A DNA stretch of 64,000 nt from NCBI GenBank assembly GCA_017165825.1, contig CM029386.1, positions 1,863,491 through 1,927,490 of the forward strand, given 5' to 3'. Origin of the DNA: Hepsetus odoe. Its lineage: Eukaryota; Chordata; Actinopteri; Characiformes; Hepsetidae. Below, one piece after another: positions 20,419 through 30,540 of this stretch; position 1 is the stretch's first letter, and each line of letters starts with the position of its first letter. The position numbers were made by a program, and so were the translations under genes. The notes under the pieces are model-generated. The model was not told the origin of the DNA and ran no database searches. It worked only from the letters and a program-made list of their open reading frames with translations.

Positions 20419-20672
20419 TGGGGCAGCGGTGGCCTAGTGGTTAGGGCGTTGGCCACATGATCGGAGGATCTGGGGTTCAAACCCCTTCCCAATAGGTTGC
20501 CCTGAGGTACCCTGAGCAAGATGCTGTCCCCGTCTCGCTCCTCCCTGCGATGGGCTGGTGACCTGTCCAGGGTGTGTCTCCTGTCCTTCACCCTGTGTGA
20601 GCTGGGTTGGACTCCAGCACTCCCCTGTGACCCCGTTTGGGACAAGTGGCAGAAAATGACTGACTGACTATT
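20419..20672 (+). mobile_element. SINE family 1 tail B, full length
   Basis: GGGGCAGCGGTGGCCTAGTG head as in family 1A, then GATGGGCTGGTGACCTGTCC and an end at GGACAAGTGGCAGAAAATGA with CTGACTGACT. It shows the head of family 1A joined to an unrelated tail. Confidence 0.92.
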
Positions 20673-21223
20673 TTTAATTATGTGTGAAAAGGAAATTCAT
20701 GAGCTTATTCATCCTTGTGTGACAATGAGATTATGTTGCTGTCGTAAATGAGCCTGAGAAGCTCTTTATAAGGTGGATATTCTTAGCCGGGATGTTTATT
20801 AGGAGCTGAACACTTTAGGGCCTGTTGTCAAGGTGACAAGGGTTGACACTTTCACTTTTTTCAAGATTTATTGTGCATCTCACTTCACACTTCCTGTGAT
20901 ATTCACTGTAATATAAGAACATTTTGTGTTGTACTCCTGAACAGTTTTCTATATAGATATATATATATAGTTATATATCTCTTTTTCTCATTTTTCTTTT
21001 TATTTGATCCTTAGTTGATTATTTTATTCCATTCCACAACCTCATTAACTAATACACACACTCAATCTCGCTCTCTCTCTCACACACACACACACACGGT
21101 TTATCACAATAATAAAAATATCAAATGTTGCATCAGAAAAAATATGTTTAAAAATATAATTATGTTAAATTGATCAAATTAAATGTATAATTTAAATGAA
21201 CAAATTCAAAGCAGAAGTAAAAT
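20673..21223. other. AT-rich sequence with short repeats
   Basis: Contains a 25-bp scrap of family 1A tail (about 20830-20855), a TATATA run (20954-20968) and (CA)n at 21079-21098. No gene seen. Confidence 0.6.
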
Positions 21224-21383
21224 GTCAGTCAGTCGTTTTCTGCCGCTTGTCCCAAACGGGGTCACGGGGGAGTGCTGGAGTCCAACCCAGCTCACACAGG
21301 GCGAAGGACGGGGGACGCACCCTGGACAGGTCGCCAGCCCATCGCAGGGAGGAGCAAGACGGGGACAGCACGAGGCTGCCGCT
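21224..21383 (-). mobile_element. SINE family 1 tail B, 3' part
   Basis: The reverse complement of the B tail (CAGTCAGTCGTTTTCTGCCG onward) is fused to a short piece of head sequence; the middle is deleted. Confidence 0.88.
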
Positions 21384-21491
21384 GCCCCCAGTAAAGAAAT
21401 GATCCTTGTTAAATTAATGTTAATTATTAATTAAATAATATGAATAAATAAATGATGAATTGACAGCAATGTTGGTGTAAGATTGGTGCAG

Positions 21492-21715
21492 AGGCAGTGG
21501 TGGCCTAGCATTTAGAGAAATAGCCCCAGAATCAGAAGGTCATGTGTTTGAATCCCAGACCAGTAGGTTGCTCCGAGATACCCATTTGCAAAGTACCGTC
21601 TCCATCACTGCTCCCCAGGCACTATCAATACCTGCACCCTGCTGTGTGGTCTGAGTGTTAAATGCAGAGGTATAGTTATGTTGGGGTTCACTGTGTGCCA
21701 CGTTTCAGAACAGAG
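21492..21715 (+). mobile_element. SINE family 1 tail A, old diverged copy
   Basis: GCAGTGGTGGCCTAGCATTT, TGTTTGAATCCCAGA, the core and AAATGCAGAGG are present with many substitutions. Confidence 0.8.
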
Positions 21716-21723
21716 TACAGTAT

Positions 21724-23490
21724 CTCACAAAAGTGAATACACCCGTCACATTTTTGTAAATATTTTTTTATATCTTTTCATGTGACAACAGTGAAGATAT
21801 GACACTGTGATAAAATTTAAAGTAGTCTGTGTATGCAGCTTGTAGAACAGTGTAAATTTGCTGTACCTTCAAAATAACATACAGCTATTAATGTCTAAAC
21901 CACGGGCAACAAAAGTGAGTACATCCCTAAGTGAAAAATGTCCACATTGTGACTAATTAGCCATTTTCCCTGCCTGATGTCATGTGACTCATTAGCAAGG
22001 TCTTATTACAAGGTCTCAGGTGTGAATGGCGAGCAGGTGTGTCAAATTTGGTGTTATCGCTCTCACACTCTCTCATACTGGTCACTGGAAGTTCAACATT
22101 GCACCTCATGGCGAGGATCTGAAAAAAAATATTTCTTGCTCTACATAAAGATGGCCTAGGCTATAAGAAGATTTTGCCAACACCCTGAAACTGAGCTGCA
22201 GCACGGTGGCCAAGACCATACAGCGGTTTAACAGGACAGATTCCACTCAGAACAGGCCTCACCATGGTCAACCAAAGAAGTTGAGTGCACATGCTCAGCG
22301 TCATATTCAGTTTGTCTTTTGAAAATAGATGTATGAGTGCTGCCAGCCTTGCTGCAGAGGTTGAAGGGGTGGGGGTCAGCCTGTCAGTGCTCAGACCAGA
22401 CGCCGTACACTGCATCAAACTGGTCTGCATGGCTGTCGTCCCAGAAGGAAGCATCTTCTAAAGATGATGCACAAGAAAGCTCACAAACAGTTTGCTGAAG
22501 ATGAGCAGACTAAGGACATGGATTACTGGAACCATGTCACCTGTGAATGATGAGACCAAGATGAACAATGTTTCCAGGCAATTGTCAAGCATGTGTTTTT
22601 GTACTTTTTGTGTTTTTGTACTCCTCACCTGGTTGCCACCACACACACACTTCACACTGTCTGAACCAAATAAGTTCATCTTGGTATCATCAGACCACAG
22701 GACATGGTTCCAGACCAGTTTGATGCAGTGTGCAGCATCTTGTCTGAGCACTGACAGGCTGACCCCCCACCCCTTCAATCTCTGCTGCAATGCTGGCAGC
22801 ACTCATGCTCATAGGGGTGTGGGGGGTCAGCCTGTTCAAAAGACAATCTCTGGATATGACACTGAGCATCCTCCAGCTTCTTTGGTTGTCATGGCGGGAG
22901 CCACAAGAGTGGGAACCTGGCCTGTTAAACCGCTGTCTAGTCTTGGCACTGTGCAGCTCAGTTTCAGGGTGCTAACAGTGCCAAAGCCTGGAAGCCATCT
23001 TTATGTAGAGCAGCAATCTACTCAGATGCTCAGAGAGAGTTCTTTCACGATAAGGTGCCATGTGGAACTTCAGAGACGCGCAGAGAGTGTGAGAGCAATA
23101 GCACCATTTAACACACCTGTCCCCATTCACACCTGAAATGTTGTGTACTATCGAGCCACTTGTGACACCGGGAGGGGAAATGGCTAGTGGGCACAATGTG
23201 GACATTTTCCTTGGGGTGTACTCGCACTATTTCCAGTAGTTTAGACATTAATGGCTGTATGTTGGAGTCTTTTGAGAGACACAAATTTAGATTATAAGCA
23301 CTGCGATGTGGTGTTGTTGGTGTTGTTGATGATGTTGAAGCAGCATGTTGCAGCCTCTTGTTTACTGTGTTGATGTTGCATTTGTTGTTTGACATACAGC
23401 TACTTTACACCATCAAAGTATCATATCTTCAGTCTTTGTGCAAAGCTATAAAATATTTACAAAAGTGTGAGGGGTGCACTGTATTATATA
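21724..23490. mobile_element. Tc1-like relic arranged as a long palindrome
   Basis: Both ends carry Tc1-type ends with internal direct repeats (ACAAAAGTGAATACACCC at about 21730, CAAAAGTGAGTACATCCCTA at about 21910; the right end shows their complements). The inverted homology does not stop at the terminal repeats: 21940-22310 recurs inverted at 22830-23210, within the former transposase 5' region. On the minus strand W-S-D-D-T-K-M-N-L-F-G is visible (about 22660), the first catalytic aspartate region of Tc1 transposase. The centre of symmetry is near 22570. No open transposase remains. Confidence 0.82.
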
Positions 23491-24169
23491 CAGATTATAT
23501 ACAGAAACCTTCCTCTTTGTGTCACTATCACATAACCCGTGTGCTCTGGCTCAACCACACATCTCTTAGTCAATAGTCTAAACTGGAAGTTTTAGTGAAA
23601 TATCAATGGTTTTGATACTTATTTGTCTTTATGTTCAACTATTTTAAGCTTTTCAGCAGCAGAGATTTTTTCTTTCCCATGTGCTTGAAAATGATATTTC
23701 TGCTTAATAATGTCTGTGTAGTTTTGTTAGAGATTGGGCTCATTTGGCAAACTAATTACCAACATGTGTCCTAGATTGATTTCAGTAATGCAAAGAGCCC
23801 TGAGACACAACACCATCCATGAATTTAGTTAAAAAACAAAAATTTTTAATCTTAATGACTTAAATAATTTGCATAATAACTTGGAGCGTGGTGTAAATTA
23901 AAACATATTTTAGTACAACTCATTTGTATTTGGAAAAGAACAATCCCTTTACCAGCTAAAGATAAAGTTCACTCCACTGGTTTAATAGCAGACTTGTAAC
24001 ATCTTTTCAGACTGCAGCTCTAGCAACTTAGCAAAAGGAAGGCATGCTTTATGTTAAAGAAGAGATGTCAGTGTTTTCTTGGTTATTTTTTATTTCAGTG
24101 CTCCATTGTCTTGACCAATTTCCAGCTCTTGCCTTGGTGCGCTTGTGTCTTTAAAGCTTCTCATTGGCT
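23491..24169. other. Unassigned sequence with mariner-like scrap
   Basis: TTAATAATGTCTGTGTAG and AATTTGCATAATAACTTGGA (23700-23890) resemble the end of the mariner-like element at 30.5-31.7 kb. Nothing else seen. Confidence 0.45.
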
Positions 24170-25348
24170 GAAGCTGTTCTCACATTGTAGGCAGTGCTTT
24201 GGCCATAATGGCCGAGCGCTGGTGCCATGGAGATGGCCTGGTCGATTAAAACTCTTCCTACAGTCGGGGCACTGGTAGGGCTTCTCGCCGGTATGGATGC
24301 GCTGGTGAATCTGGAGAGTACTGTGTTGAGTAAAACTCTTGCCACATTCGGAGCAGTAGTATGGTTTGAATCCTGTGTGAGCACGCGTTGATGCAGCGTG
24401 AGGTTACTGTGCTGAATGAAACTCTTGCCGTACTCGGAGCACTGGTAGGGCTTCTCTCCGGTGTGAGTGCGCTGGTGGAGCTGAATTAGTGTGCCGGTTG
24501 GCTCTTGCCACACTCAAGACACTGATGGCTTCTCTCCGGTGCTGTGCGCTCATGCTGTTGAGATGACTCCGTCGTTAAAACTCTTCTACGGCCGAGGCGC
24601 GAGTGCAGCTTCTCGGTGTGAATGCGCTGGTGTGTTTAAGGAGGTGCTCCGGTAGGCAAAGCTCTTCCCACACTCGGGACAGTAGTAGGGTTTAACTCCA
24701 GTGTGAATGCGAAGATGCGGCTGGAAGTGCTGTACTGATTCAGCTCTTACACGCCCTCTGAGCACTGCAAATCGGCTTCTCTCCAGTGTGGATCTGACGT
24801 GGAGTTGGAGGTTGGTCTGCGATTAAAACTCTTCTCACCGGAGCACTGGTATGGCTTCTCTCCAGTATGGATTCGCCGATGGAGCTGGAGGTTGGTCTGG
24901 TGGTTGAAACTCTTCCTGCAGTCTGAGCACTGATAGGGTTTCTCTCCCGTATGGACACGTTGGTGTTGCTGGAGATTGTTCAGGTAATTAAATCTCTTCC
25001 CACACTCTGAGCACTCATACGGCCTGATGCCCGTGTGAATGCGCTGGTGTGTTTTGAGGGCACTCTGGTAGGTGAAGCTCTTCCCACACTCTAAGCAGTG
25101 AAATCCTTTAAGTCCTGTGTGAACCAGCTGGTGGCGCTGGAGAGTGCTCCGTCGGGTGAAGCTCTTCCTGCACTCCGAGCAGTGGAAGGACTTCTCACGC
25201 CCATTAACCTGCCTTCTGCTCTGAGATGTCACATGCAGGTGTGAGGAGGTCTGCTGACTACCGGATGCCATGTTCTTCTGGTGAATTTGAGCTGTGCACA
25301 AAAGCGGCACTAGAAGAAGGAGAGGTCTGGTAGCTGGCCATCGTACTT
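24170..25348 (-). pseudogene. C2H2 zinc-finger gene, last exon, decayed
   Basis: A TTTTTCTCCCAG acceptor (25349) begins the exon. The frame from 25310 gives four good fingers (C-x2-C-x12-H-x3-H, linkers of H-T-G-E-K-P-Y type) between about 25195 and 24850. The fifth loses its cysteine pair and the frame shifts; four or more further fingers are recognisable down to 24170 but only in changing frames. Nearly all defects are deletions of one to several bases. The first ATG after the acceptor (M-A-S-Y-Q) is in another frame and meets a stop. Intact, it would be a nuclear DNA-binding protein. It is either a pseudogene or a stretch of poor consensus. Confidence 0.8.
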
Positions 25349-25481
25349 CTGGGAGAAAAAGGAAAAATTACATTCCATTTGAAATATAACAAAAGTCAAA
25401 TTCAGATCATACAGACGTGAGTGAAAACTTCATCCATCCTAGGACTGACTTTTTTACTTCAGGTTTTCAGAAGGAAAGGAA
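25349..25481 (-). other. Intron upstream of the zinc-finger exon
   Basis: Pyrimidine-rich tract on the minus strand before the 25349 acceptor. No coding signal. Confidence 0.55.
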
Positions 25482-25665
25482 ATGGTTAGTGCATGGCTCA
25501 AGAGGTCCCTGGTTCGAATCCCACCTCTAGCATTACCACCACTGGATCGCTGGGCAGGACCACCCTTAGCAGGAGGCAATAACCAGAGGACTGTCCCTGT
25601 AATCAGGACATGGAAGTCGCTCTTGATAAGAGCGTCTGCTAAATGCTGTAAATGTAAATGTAAAT
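25482..25665 (+). mobile_element. SINE family 2, head-truncated
   Basis: GGCTCAAGAGGTCCCTGGTT, GGACTGTCCCTGTAATCAGG and the tail AAGAGCGTCTGCTAAATGCT with (TAAATG)n. Confidence 0.88.
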
Positions 25666-26310
25666 GATTAGATCTGTCACTTCACAGCAAGGATTCAATT
25701 CCCAGACAGCAGAAATCCTGCAGGAGCTTAAGCTTCCTCCCAAACTCCAAAAGACCTGCAGGTCAAGTGGACTAGAGATACTAAATACAAAGGTCTGTCA
25801 GAGGTCAGGGTCTTTCTCTGTAAGTGCAGCGATGGGCTCCAGCGACCCTCATGAGGACACCCAGCTCGGAAGGGTGGATGGACAGATGGATAAAGACAGA
25901 AAAGATGGGCTTTTGTCTAATTTTTATGGGAAAATATTGTTTGCATCAGAAGAGATGGTTATAATACAAACTGACCCCTTTATTAACAATCAGGTTACTA
26001 AATATGGCACATTTAAAAAAATTAAACAGCTAAGCAAGTTTGAATGTATGTCATTATTGAACATATTTACTGGATAAAACTCACCCTATATTATGTCAAA
26101 AAACGCTTTTCTGAGTTTTTGTCTTAAATGAAAGCCGTACTCAGAGGTGTGTAGAGTCAGACAAGCCTTCCTTGCTGCTTCTCTAGGCTTAACAGTGGTT
26201 TCCAGCACAGAGAGCTGAAAACAGCTTTCTTTTAATATCAGGTTTTTAATGAACCATATTTATAAAACATGCATCATTAATAAATCAGCGAGAGACGAAA
26301 TACCCACAGC
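25666..26310. other. Unassigned sequence
   Basis: The plus frame 25664-26077 (137 codons) starts inside the SINE and shows no known domain, so I do not call it a gene. Confidence 0.45.
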
Positions 26311-26995
26311 GTAAACCAGTTTCACACAGTAGACATAATGCGAAATAATAAACATATTTAAGACATGATATTTAATTACTGTTTTATTGTTTATATTCCT
26401 TCGAAGCCGTAAATGGAAGCGCTGCTATTTATCGCCGGTTTTACTGCTTTAGCGCCACCTGCTGGCCTGGAGTTAAAAAGGTGCCTTCCTATCTCACATA
26501 AGCCCCGCTTCTTCTGATCTCTGTGATTGGATGCCGTTCTTTATGCTGTTCGTTGATTGGCCAAATCAGAGGTCGCTCACATGATTTAGTACGAACCAAA
26601 CAAAACAATAACCCGCCTCCTCTTTGCTGTGTGATTGGTTACTGGTATTAAAACCTTTCGCTGATTGGTCAGATTAGAGAATACGAATACAAATAGCGAA
26701 AAAAAACACGATGTAAAGCCGCTGTCACACAGTAAGATTCATATAAAAATAATAAACATATTTAAAACATGAAATATTTAATTACATGTGTTTGTTTATG
26801 TTCGTTTAGGCCGTAAAGAGGCGCCTCTAGTCACCGGTTTTGTTTTATTAGCGTCACCTGCTGGGCTGGGTAAATAAAATCAGGTCATTAGCATAAACCC
26901 CGCCTTCCTCTGAGCTGGCCGAGAGTTGGTTCACCGTTCTTCATGAACGTGGCTGATTGGTCATATTAGAGTTCCTTCACACGATTTCGATCTAA
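26311..26995. promoter_or_regulatory. Tandemly duplicated segment with five GATTGG (inverted CCAAT) boxes
   Basis: Two related units of about 285 bp (26311-26597 and 26714-26995, offset about 400 bp) share CACACAGTA, AATAATAAACATATTTAA, the CACCTGCTGG block and a terminal GATTGG-T/C-CA-A/T-ATYAGAG. GATTGG occurs at 26525, 26555, 26633, 26663 and 26955, a density typical of NF-Y-bound vertebrate promoters. It lies between the minus-strand zinc-finger gene (25.3 kb) and the plus-strand one (28.1 kb). Promoter function is inferred from motif and position only. Confidence 0.45.
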
Positions 26996-27014
26996 TGAAA
27001 TAAAACACTAAATT

Positions 27015-27018
<4 letters not shown>

Positions 27019-27053
<35 letters not shown>

Positions 27054-27054
27054 C

Positions 27055-27113
<59 letters not shown>
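27019..27113. repeat. (TA)n microsatellite
   Basis: Two long TA runs broken by a short AGCCTCA interruption. Confidence 0.95.
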
Positions 27114-27119
<6 letters not shown>

Positions 27120-28027
27120 TTTATATTTTAAATATAATTTTTAATAATTACTTATTACTGTTGTACCCTTTTTGTCTCTTTTTGCTCATGTATTTTCAGT
27201 AAAATACTCAGAGCTGCATTCAAACGTGTGAAAGGTGTCATATAAAACAAACAGAAATGTTTTTGGTATTGTAAGATTTATCTTGATTTAATGGAATTAA
27301 ATCATAGTTTAGTGAATTAGACGGTAAATTATTCTGGCAGAGTACACGAGCTGCGTCCAGACAGTGTTCTATCAGGATTAAATTCATGATTATAATCTCT
27401 GGTGTCAGTCGGCCGGAAGGTGGCGCTGATGGTGAAGCTGCTGTTCCTCGGCTCTTCAGTGGAGAAGCAGAAGCTCCAGCCCTGATCAGTGCAGAACAGA
27501 GACTGCAGCAGAAGGTCGGTGAAGGGGCTGTTTTACAGCTGTTCACATCTGCTGATGCAGAAACCCTTTCAGCAGTTGGACAGATGTTGCTTCAACCCTG
27601 CCTTTGTGCAGGCATGGCTGAGTAAAATTAGACTGTGATTTGTTCTGTTTAAGGATGATTCATTCAGTTTGTGTGGTAATATCTCGATGATGATCATCAT
27701 GATAATCAGTAATATCAGTTTTGATAATAAAAAAGGAATAACAACCCTATTAATCATCCTTTAGGACACAAATTCTATATTTTCTCTTTTTTTAAAGGTA
27801 TATCGCATTGTCCTTTACTTCATACTGTTGATACAGTAAACGATTATCGATCAAAAAGAAAGCACTTTTCTGTTTTTATTTTTTTTATGGATCTCACTCC
27901 TGCTATTGAGCCCATAGAAGTTTAGTGCCACCCATCCACAGTGAAGTTATAAGGAGTGTTTCAACATGGACTGTTTATAAATTAAGGCACAGCACAGCTC
28001 AGCCAATCAGAAAAGAGTCCTTTTGCA
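27114..28027. other. Intergenic sequence upstream of the zinc-finger gene
   Basis: A GC-richer island (27400-27620) contains a 79-codon plus frame with no recognised domain; it could be an upstream leader exon. The rest is AT-rich. Confidence 0.4.
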
Positions 28028-28035
28028 TATATAAG
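28028..28035 (+). promoter_or_regulatory. TATA box of the zinc-finger gene
   Basis: TATATAAG lies 88 bp upstream of the coding ATG. Between them ATG at 28077 opens a 7-codon upstream frame that stops before the main start. Confidence 0.5.
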
Positions 28036-28115
28036 TCTGAAAGGCAGAGTAACAAAAAGCCTTCTAAGATGCTATCATGAGGAGAAGGTCAGACAGTTAA
28101 CCTGCTCCAGTGAAG

Positions 28116-28775
28116 ATGGAGATACCTCAGCACTGCTCAGAGTCTGGGAAGCTCCTTGGGGCCAGAGAGACACCCAATCGCTGCTCTGAGTGCGGGAAAA
28201 GTTTCAGTCACCAGAGTTCCCTAAAAACACACCAGTTCATCCACACCGGAGAGAAGCCCTACCACTGCTCCAAGTGCGGGAAGAGCTTTAACCGGCAGAG
28301 CAGCCTCCAGCGGCACCAGCTCATCCACACTGGAGAGAAGCCCTACCACTGCTCAGAGTGTGGCCGTAGTTTTAATCGCCAGTGTGCCTTCAAAATACAC
28401 CACCGCATTCACACCGGGGAGAAACCGTATCACTGCCCCGAGTGCGGGAAGACTTTTTCCCTCCAGACTGCCTTGCAGTTGCACCGGCACATTCACACTG
28501 GCGAGAAGCCTTACCACTGCTCGGACTGCGGCAAGAGTTTCAGACAGCACGTCCACCTCAAACAGCACCAGATCTTTCACACCTTACAGAAGCCATTCCA
28601 CTGCTCGCTATGTGGAAAGGGCTTCACCAGACAGAGCAGCCTCCAGCAGCACCAGCTCATCCACACTGGAGAGAAGCCGTACTTCTGCTCCGAGTGTGGA
28701 CGGAGCTTCCGCCACTGGAGCAGCTTTAAGATGCACAAGTGCACCAAGAGGGAGCTGGAGACCCACGACACATGA
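28116..28775 (+). CDS. C2H2 zinc-finger protein, 219 aa, intact
   Basis: Predicted nuclear sequence-specific DNA-binding protein. Six complete C2H2 fingers follow a short leader, each C-x2-C-x12-H-x3-H with H-T-G-E-K-P-Y-type linkers (one linker is H-T-L-Q-K-P-F). A seventh begins normally (F-C-S-E-C-G-R-S-F) but its second histidine position is cysteine (M-H-K-C-T-K), so it may bind zinc weakly or as C2HC. No KRAB, SCAN or BTB domain is present in this exon. The start at 28116 is the first ATG in frame; a TATA-like box lies upstream, so it may be a single-exon gene. A minus-strand relative lies 3 kb to the left and another intact one at 62.0 kb. Confidence 0.88.
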   Translation: MEIPQHCSESGKLLGARETPNRCSECGKSFSHQSSLKTHQFIHTGEKPYHCSKCGKSFNRQSSLQRHQLIHTGEKPYHCSECGRSFNRQCAFKIHHRIHTGEKPYHCPECGKTFSLQTALQLHRHIHTGEKPYHCSDCGKSFRQHVHLKQHQIFHTLQKPFHCSLCGKGFTRQSSLQQHQLIHTGEKPYFCSECGRSFRHWSSFKMHKCTKRELETHDT

Positions 28776-29384
28776 GAGATTGTGTTATACTGAGTGATGG
28801 GGGAGAGGGAAGGCCACAGGTGGCTGCATCATCAAACTCATGAGTGCCCCGATGATTGGACACAAGCTTAGACGGGAGTGAATATGAATTATATTTATTT
28901 AAAGAAGGGAAGAGGGTCAAATGTTAAAAAGTTCAGAGCACAGGGTTGCCAGAACTGGGTCAGGAATCCCTGTCACTGTGTCACACACATATGAGGTGAC
29001 TTACATTTATTTCCATGTACCTTCAAAATAATAAAGGAACAATATAATTGATTGGTATTTTCAATACATTTCCATACTGGTATTTGGTAAAAACAGTCGG
29101 TATATTGATGTCTAGACAGTGTTCATCTTTAGCATTCACCGACAATGTTTGATGTACTGTATGTAACTGAAACAAACATTTTTTCTGAATAAATAAGTCT
29201 GTTAGACTCTGATAATCAATAAAATATTTTTATTTTTCTCTGTCGTCCAGTACTAAATGGTCCGGTGGTCAGGGACCACCGTTTTAAAGGGAGTGTGAGT
29301 GTGAACGTTCTCAGGTGAACTTGTGTCACGTTTGTTTGTACACTATTAGTGCAGAATTATTACACAACTAAGAAAAACAACATT
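28776..29384. other. 3' flank of the zinc-finger gene
   Basis: Possible poly(A) signals AATAAA near 29030 and 29190. No gene seen. Confidence 0.5.
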
Positions 29385-30540
29385 TTCCCATCTCTCAAAA
29401 GTGAGTACACCCCTAAGTGAAAAATCTCAACATTGTACCCAAAGTATTAATATTTTGTGTGGGCACATTTTAGGTATTTAGCAAGCACTCTTATCCAGAG
29501 CGACTTCCGTGTCCTAATTACAGGGACAGTCCCCCCTGGAGCAACTCAGGGTTAAGGGTCTTGCTCAGGGACCCAGTGGTGGTACTGCTGGAGGTAGGCC
29601 ACCATTAATTACCATCACTGCTTTAACTCTCTTGGGCATGGAGTTCACTAGAGCTTCACGGAGCTGGTAGATGTTAGAGACCTTGCACTCCCCCACCTTC
29701 CGTTTGAGGAAGCCCCGCAGATGCTCAAGAGGGTTTAGGTCTGGAGACATGCTTGGCCAGTCCAGCATCTTTACCCTCAGTTTCTTTAGCGAGGCAGTGG
29801 TTGTGTTGCAGGGGTGTTTGGGGTTGTTATCATGTTGGAATTCTGCCCTGCGGTCCAGTTTCTGAAGGGAGGGGATCATGCTTGCTTCAGTCTGTCACAG
29901 TTGGCATTCACGGTTCCCTCAATGAACTGTACATGAATGCCCACATGTACTGTGACATACTGAAGCAGAACATGTTCCGATCCCCTCCCTTCAGAAACTG
30001 GACCACAGGGCAGATTTCCAACATGATAACGACCCCAAACACCTGCAACACAACCACTGCCTTGCTAAAGAAACTGAGGGTAAAGATGCTGGACTGGCCA
30101 AGCATGTCTCAAGACTTAAACCCTATTGAGCATCTGCGGGGCTTCCTCAAACGGAAGGTGGAGGAGTGCAAGGTCTCTAAAATCTACCAGCTCTGTGATG
30201 TTGTCATGGTGGAGTGTAAGAGGATTCCAGTGGCAACCTGTGATGCTCTAGTGAACTCCATGCCCAAGAGAGTTAAAGCAGTGCTGGAAAATAATGGTGG
30301 CCACACAAAATATTGACACTTTGGACACTGTGGACATCTTTCACTTAGGGGTGTATTCACTTTTGTTACCAGTGGTTTAGATATTAATGGTTGTGTGTTG
30401 ATTTATTCTGAGGGGACAGCAGATTTATACTGTTATACAAACTGTACACACGGACTACTTCAGTGTTGTCCCATGAAATGATATAATAAAATATTTACCA
30501 AAATCTGAGAGGTTTTTCTCACTTGTGAGATACTGTACAT
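29385..30540. mobile_element. Tc1-like relic arranged as a long palindrome (transposase 3' half)
   Basis: The minus-strand arm (about 29600-29880) and plus-strand arm (about 29985-30310) are near-identical inverted copies of the transposase 3' half, both reading D-W-P-S-M-S-x-D-L-N-P with the catalytic glutamate in E-H-L. The outer flanks are inverted as well (GTGAGTACACCCCTAAGTGA at 29401 against its complement near 30350). A SINE sits in the left arm. The right arm has a 45-bp stretch (GTTGTCATGGTGGAGTGTAA onward) absent from the left. The centre of symmetry is near 29930. No full transposase is present. Confidence 0.85.
29472..29597 (-). mobile_element. SINE family 2, partial, in the left Tc1 arm
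   Basis: The reverse of the family 2 tail and core (CTTATCCAGAGCGACTTCCG to CTCAGGGACCCAGTGGTGGT). Confidence 0.88.

Noticed and set aside
25664..26077. 137-codon plus frame
   Set aside because: Begins inside a SINE and matches no known protein type.
27386..27625. 79-codon frame before the zinc-finger gene
   Set aside because: GC-richer and open, but no recognisable domain or splice support; mentioned only as a possible leader exon.
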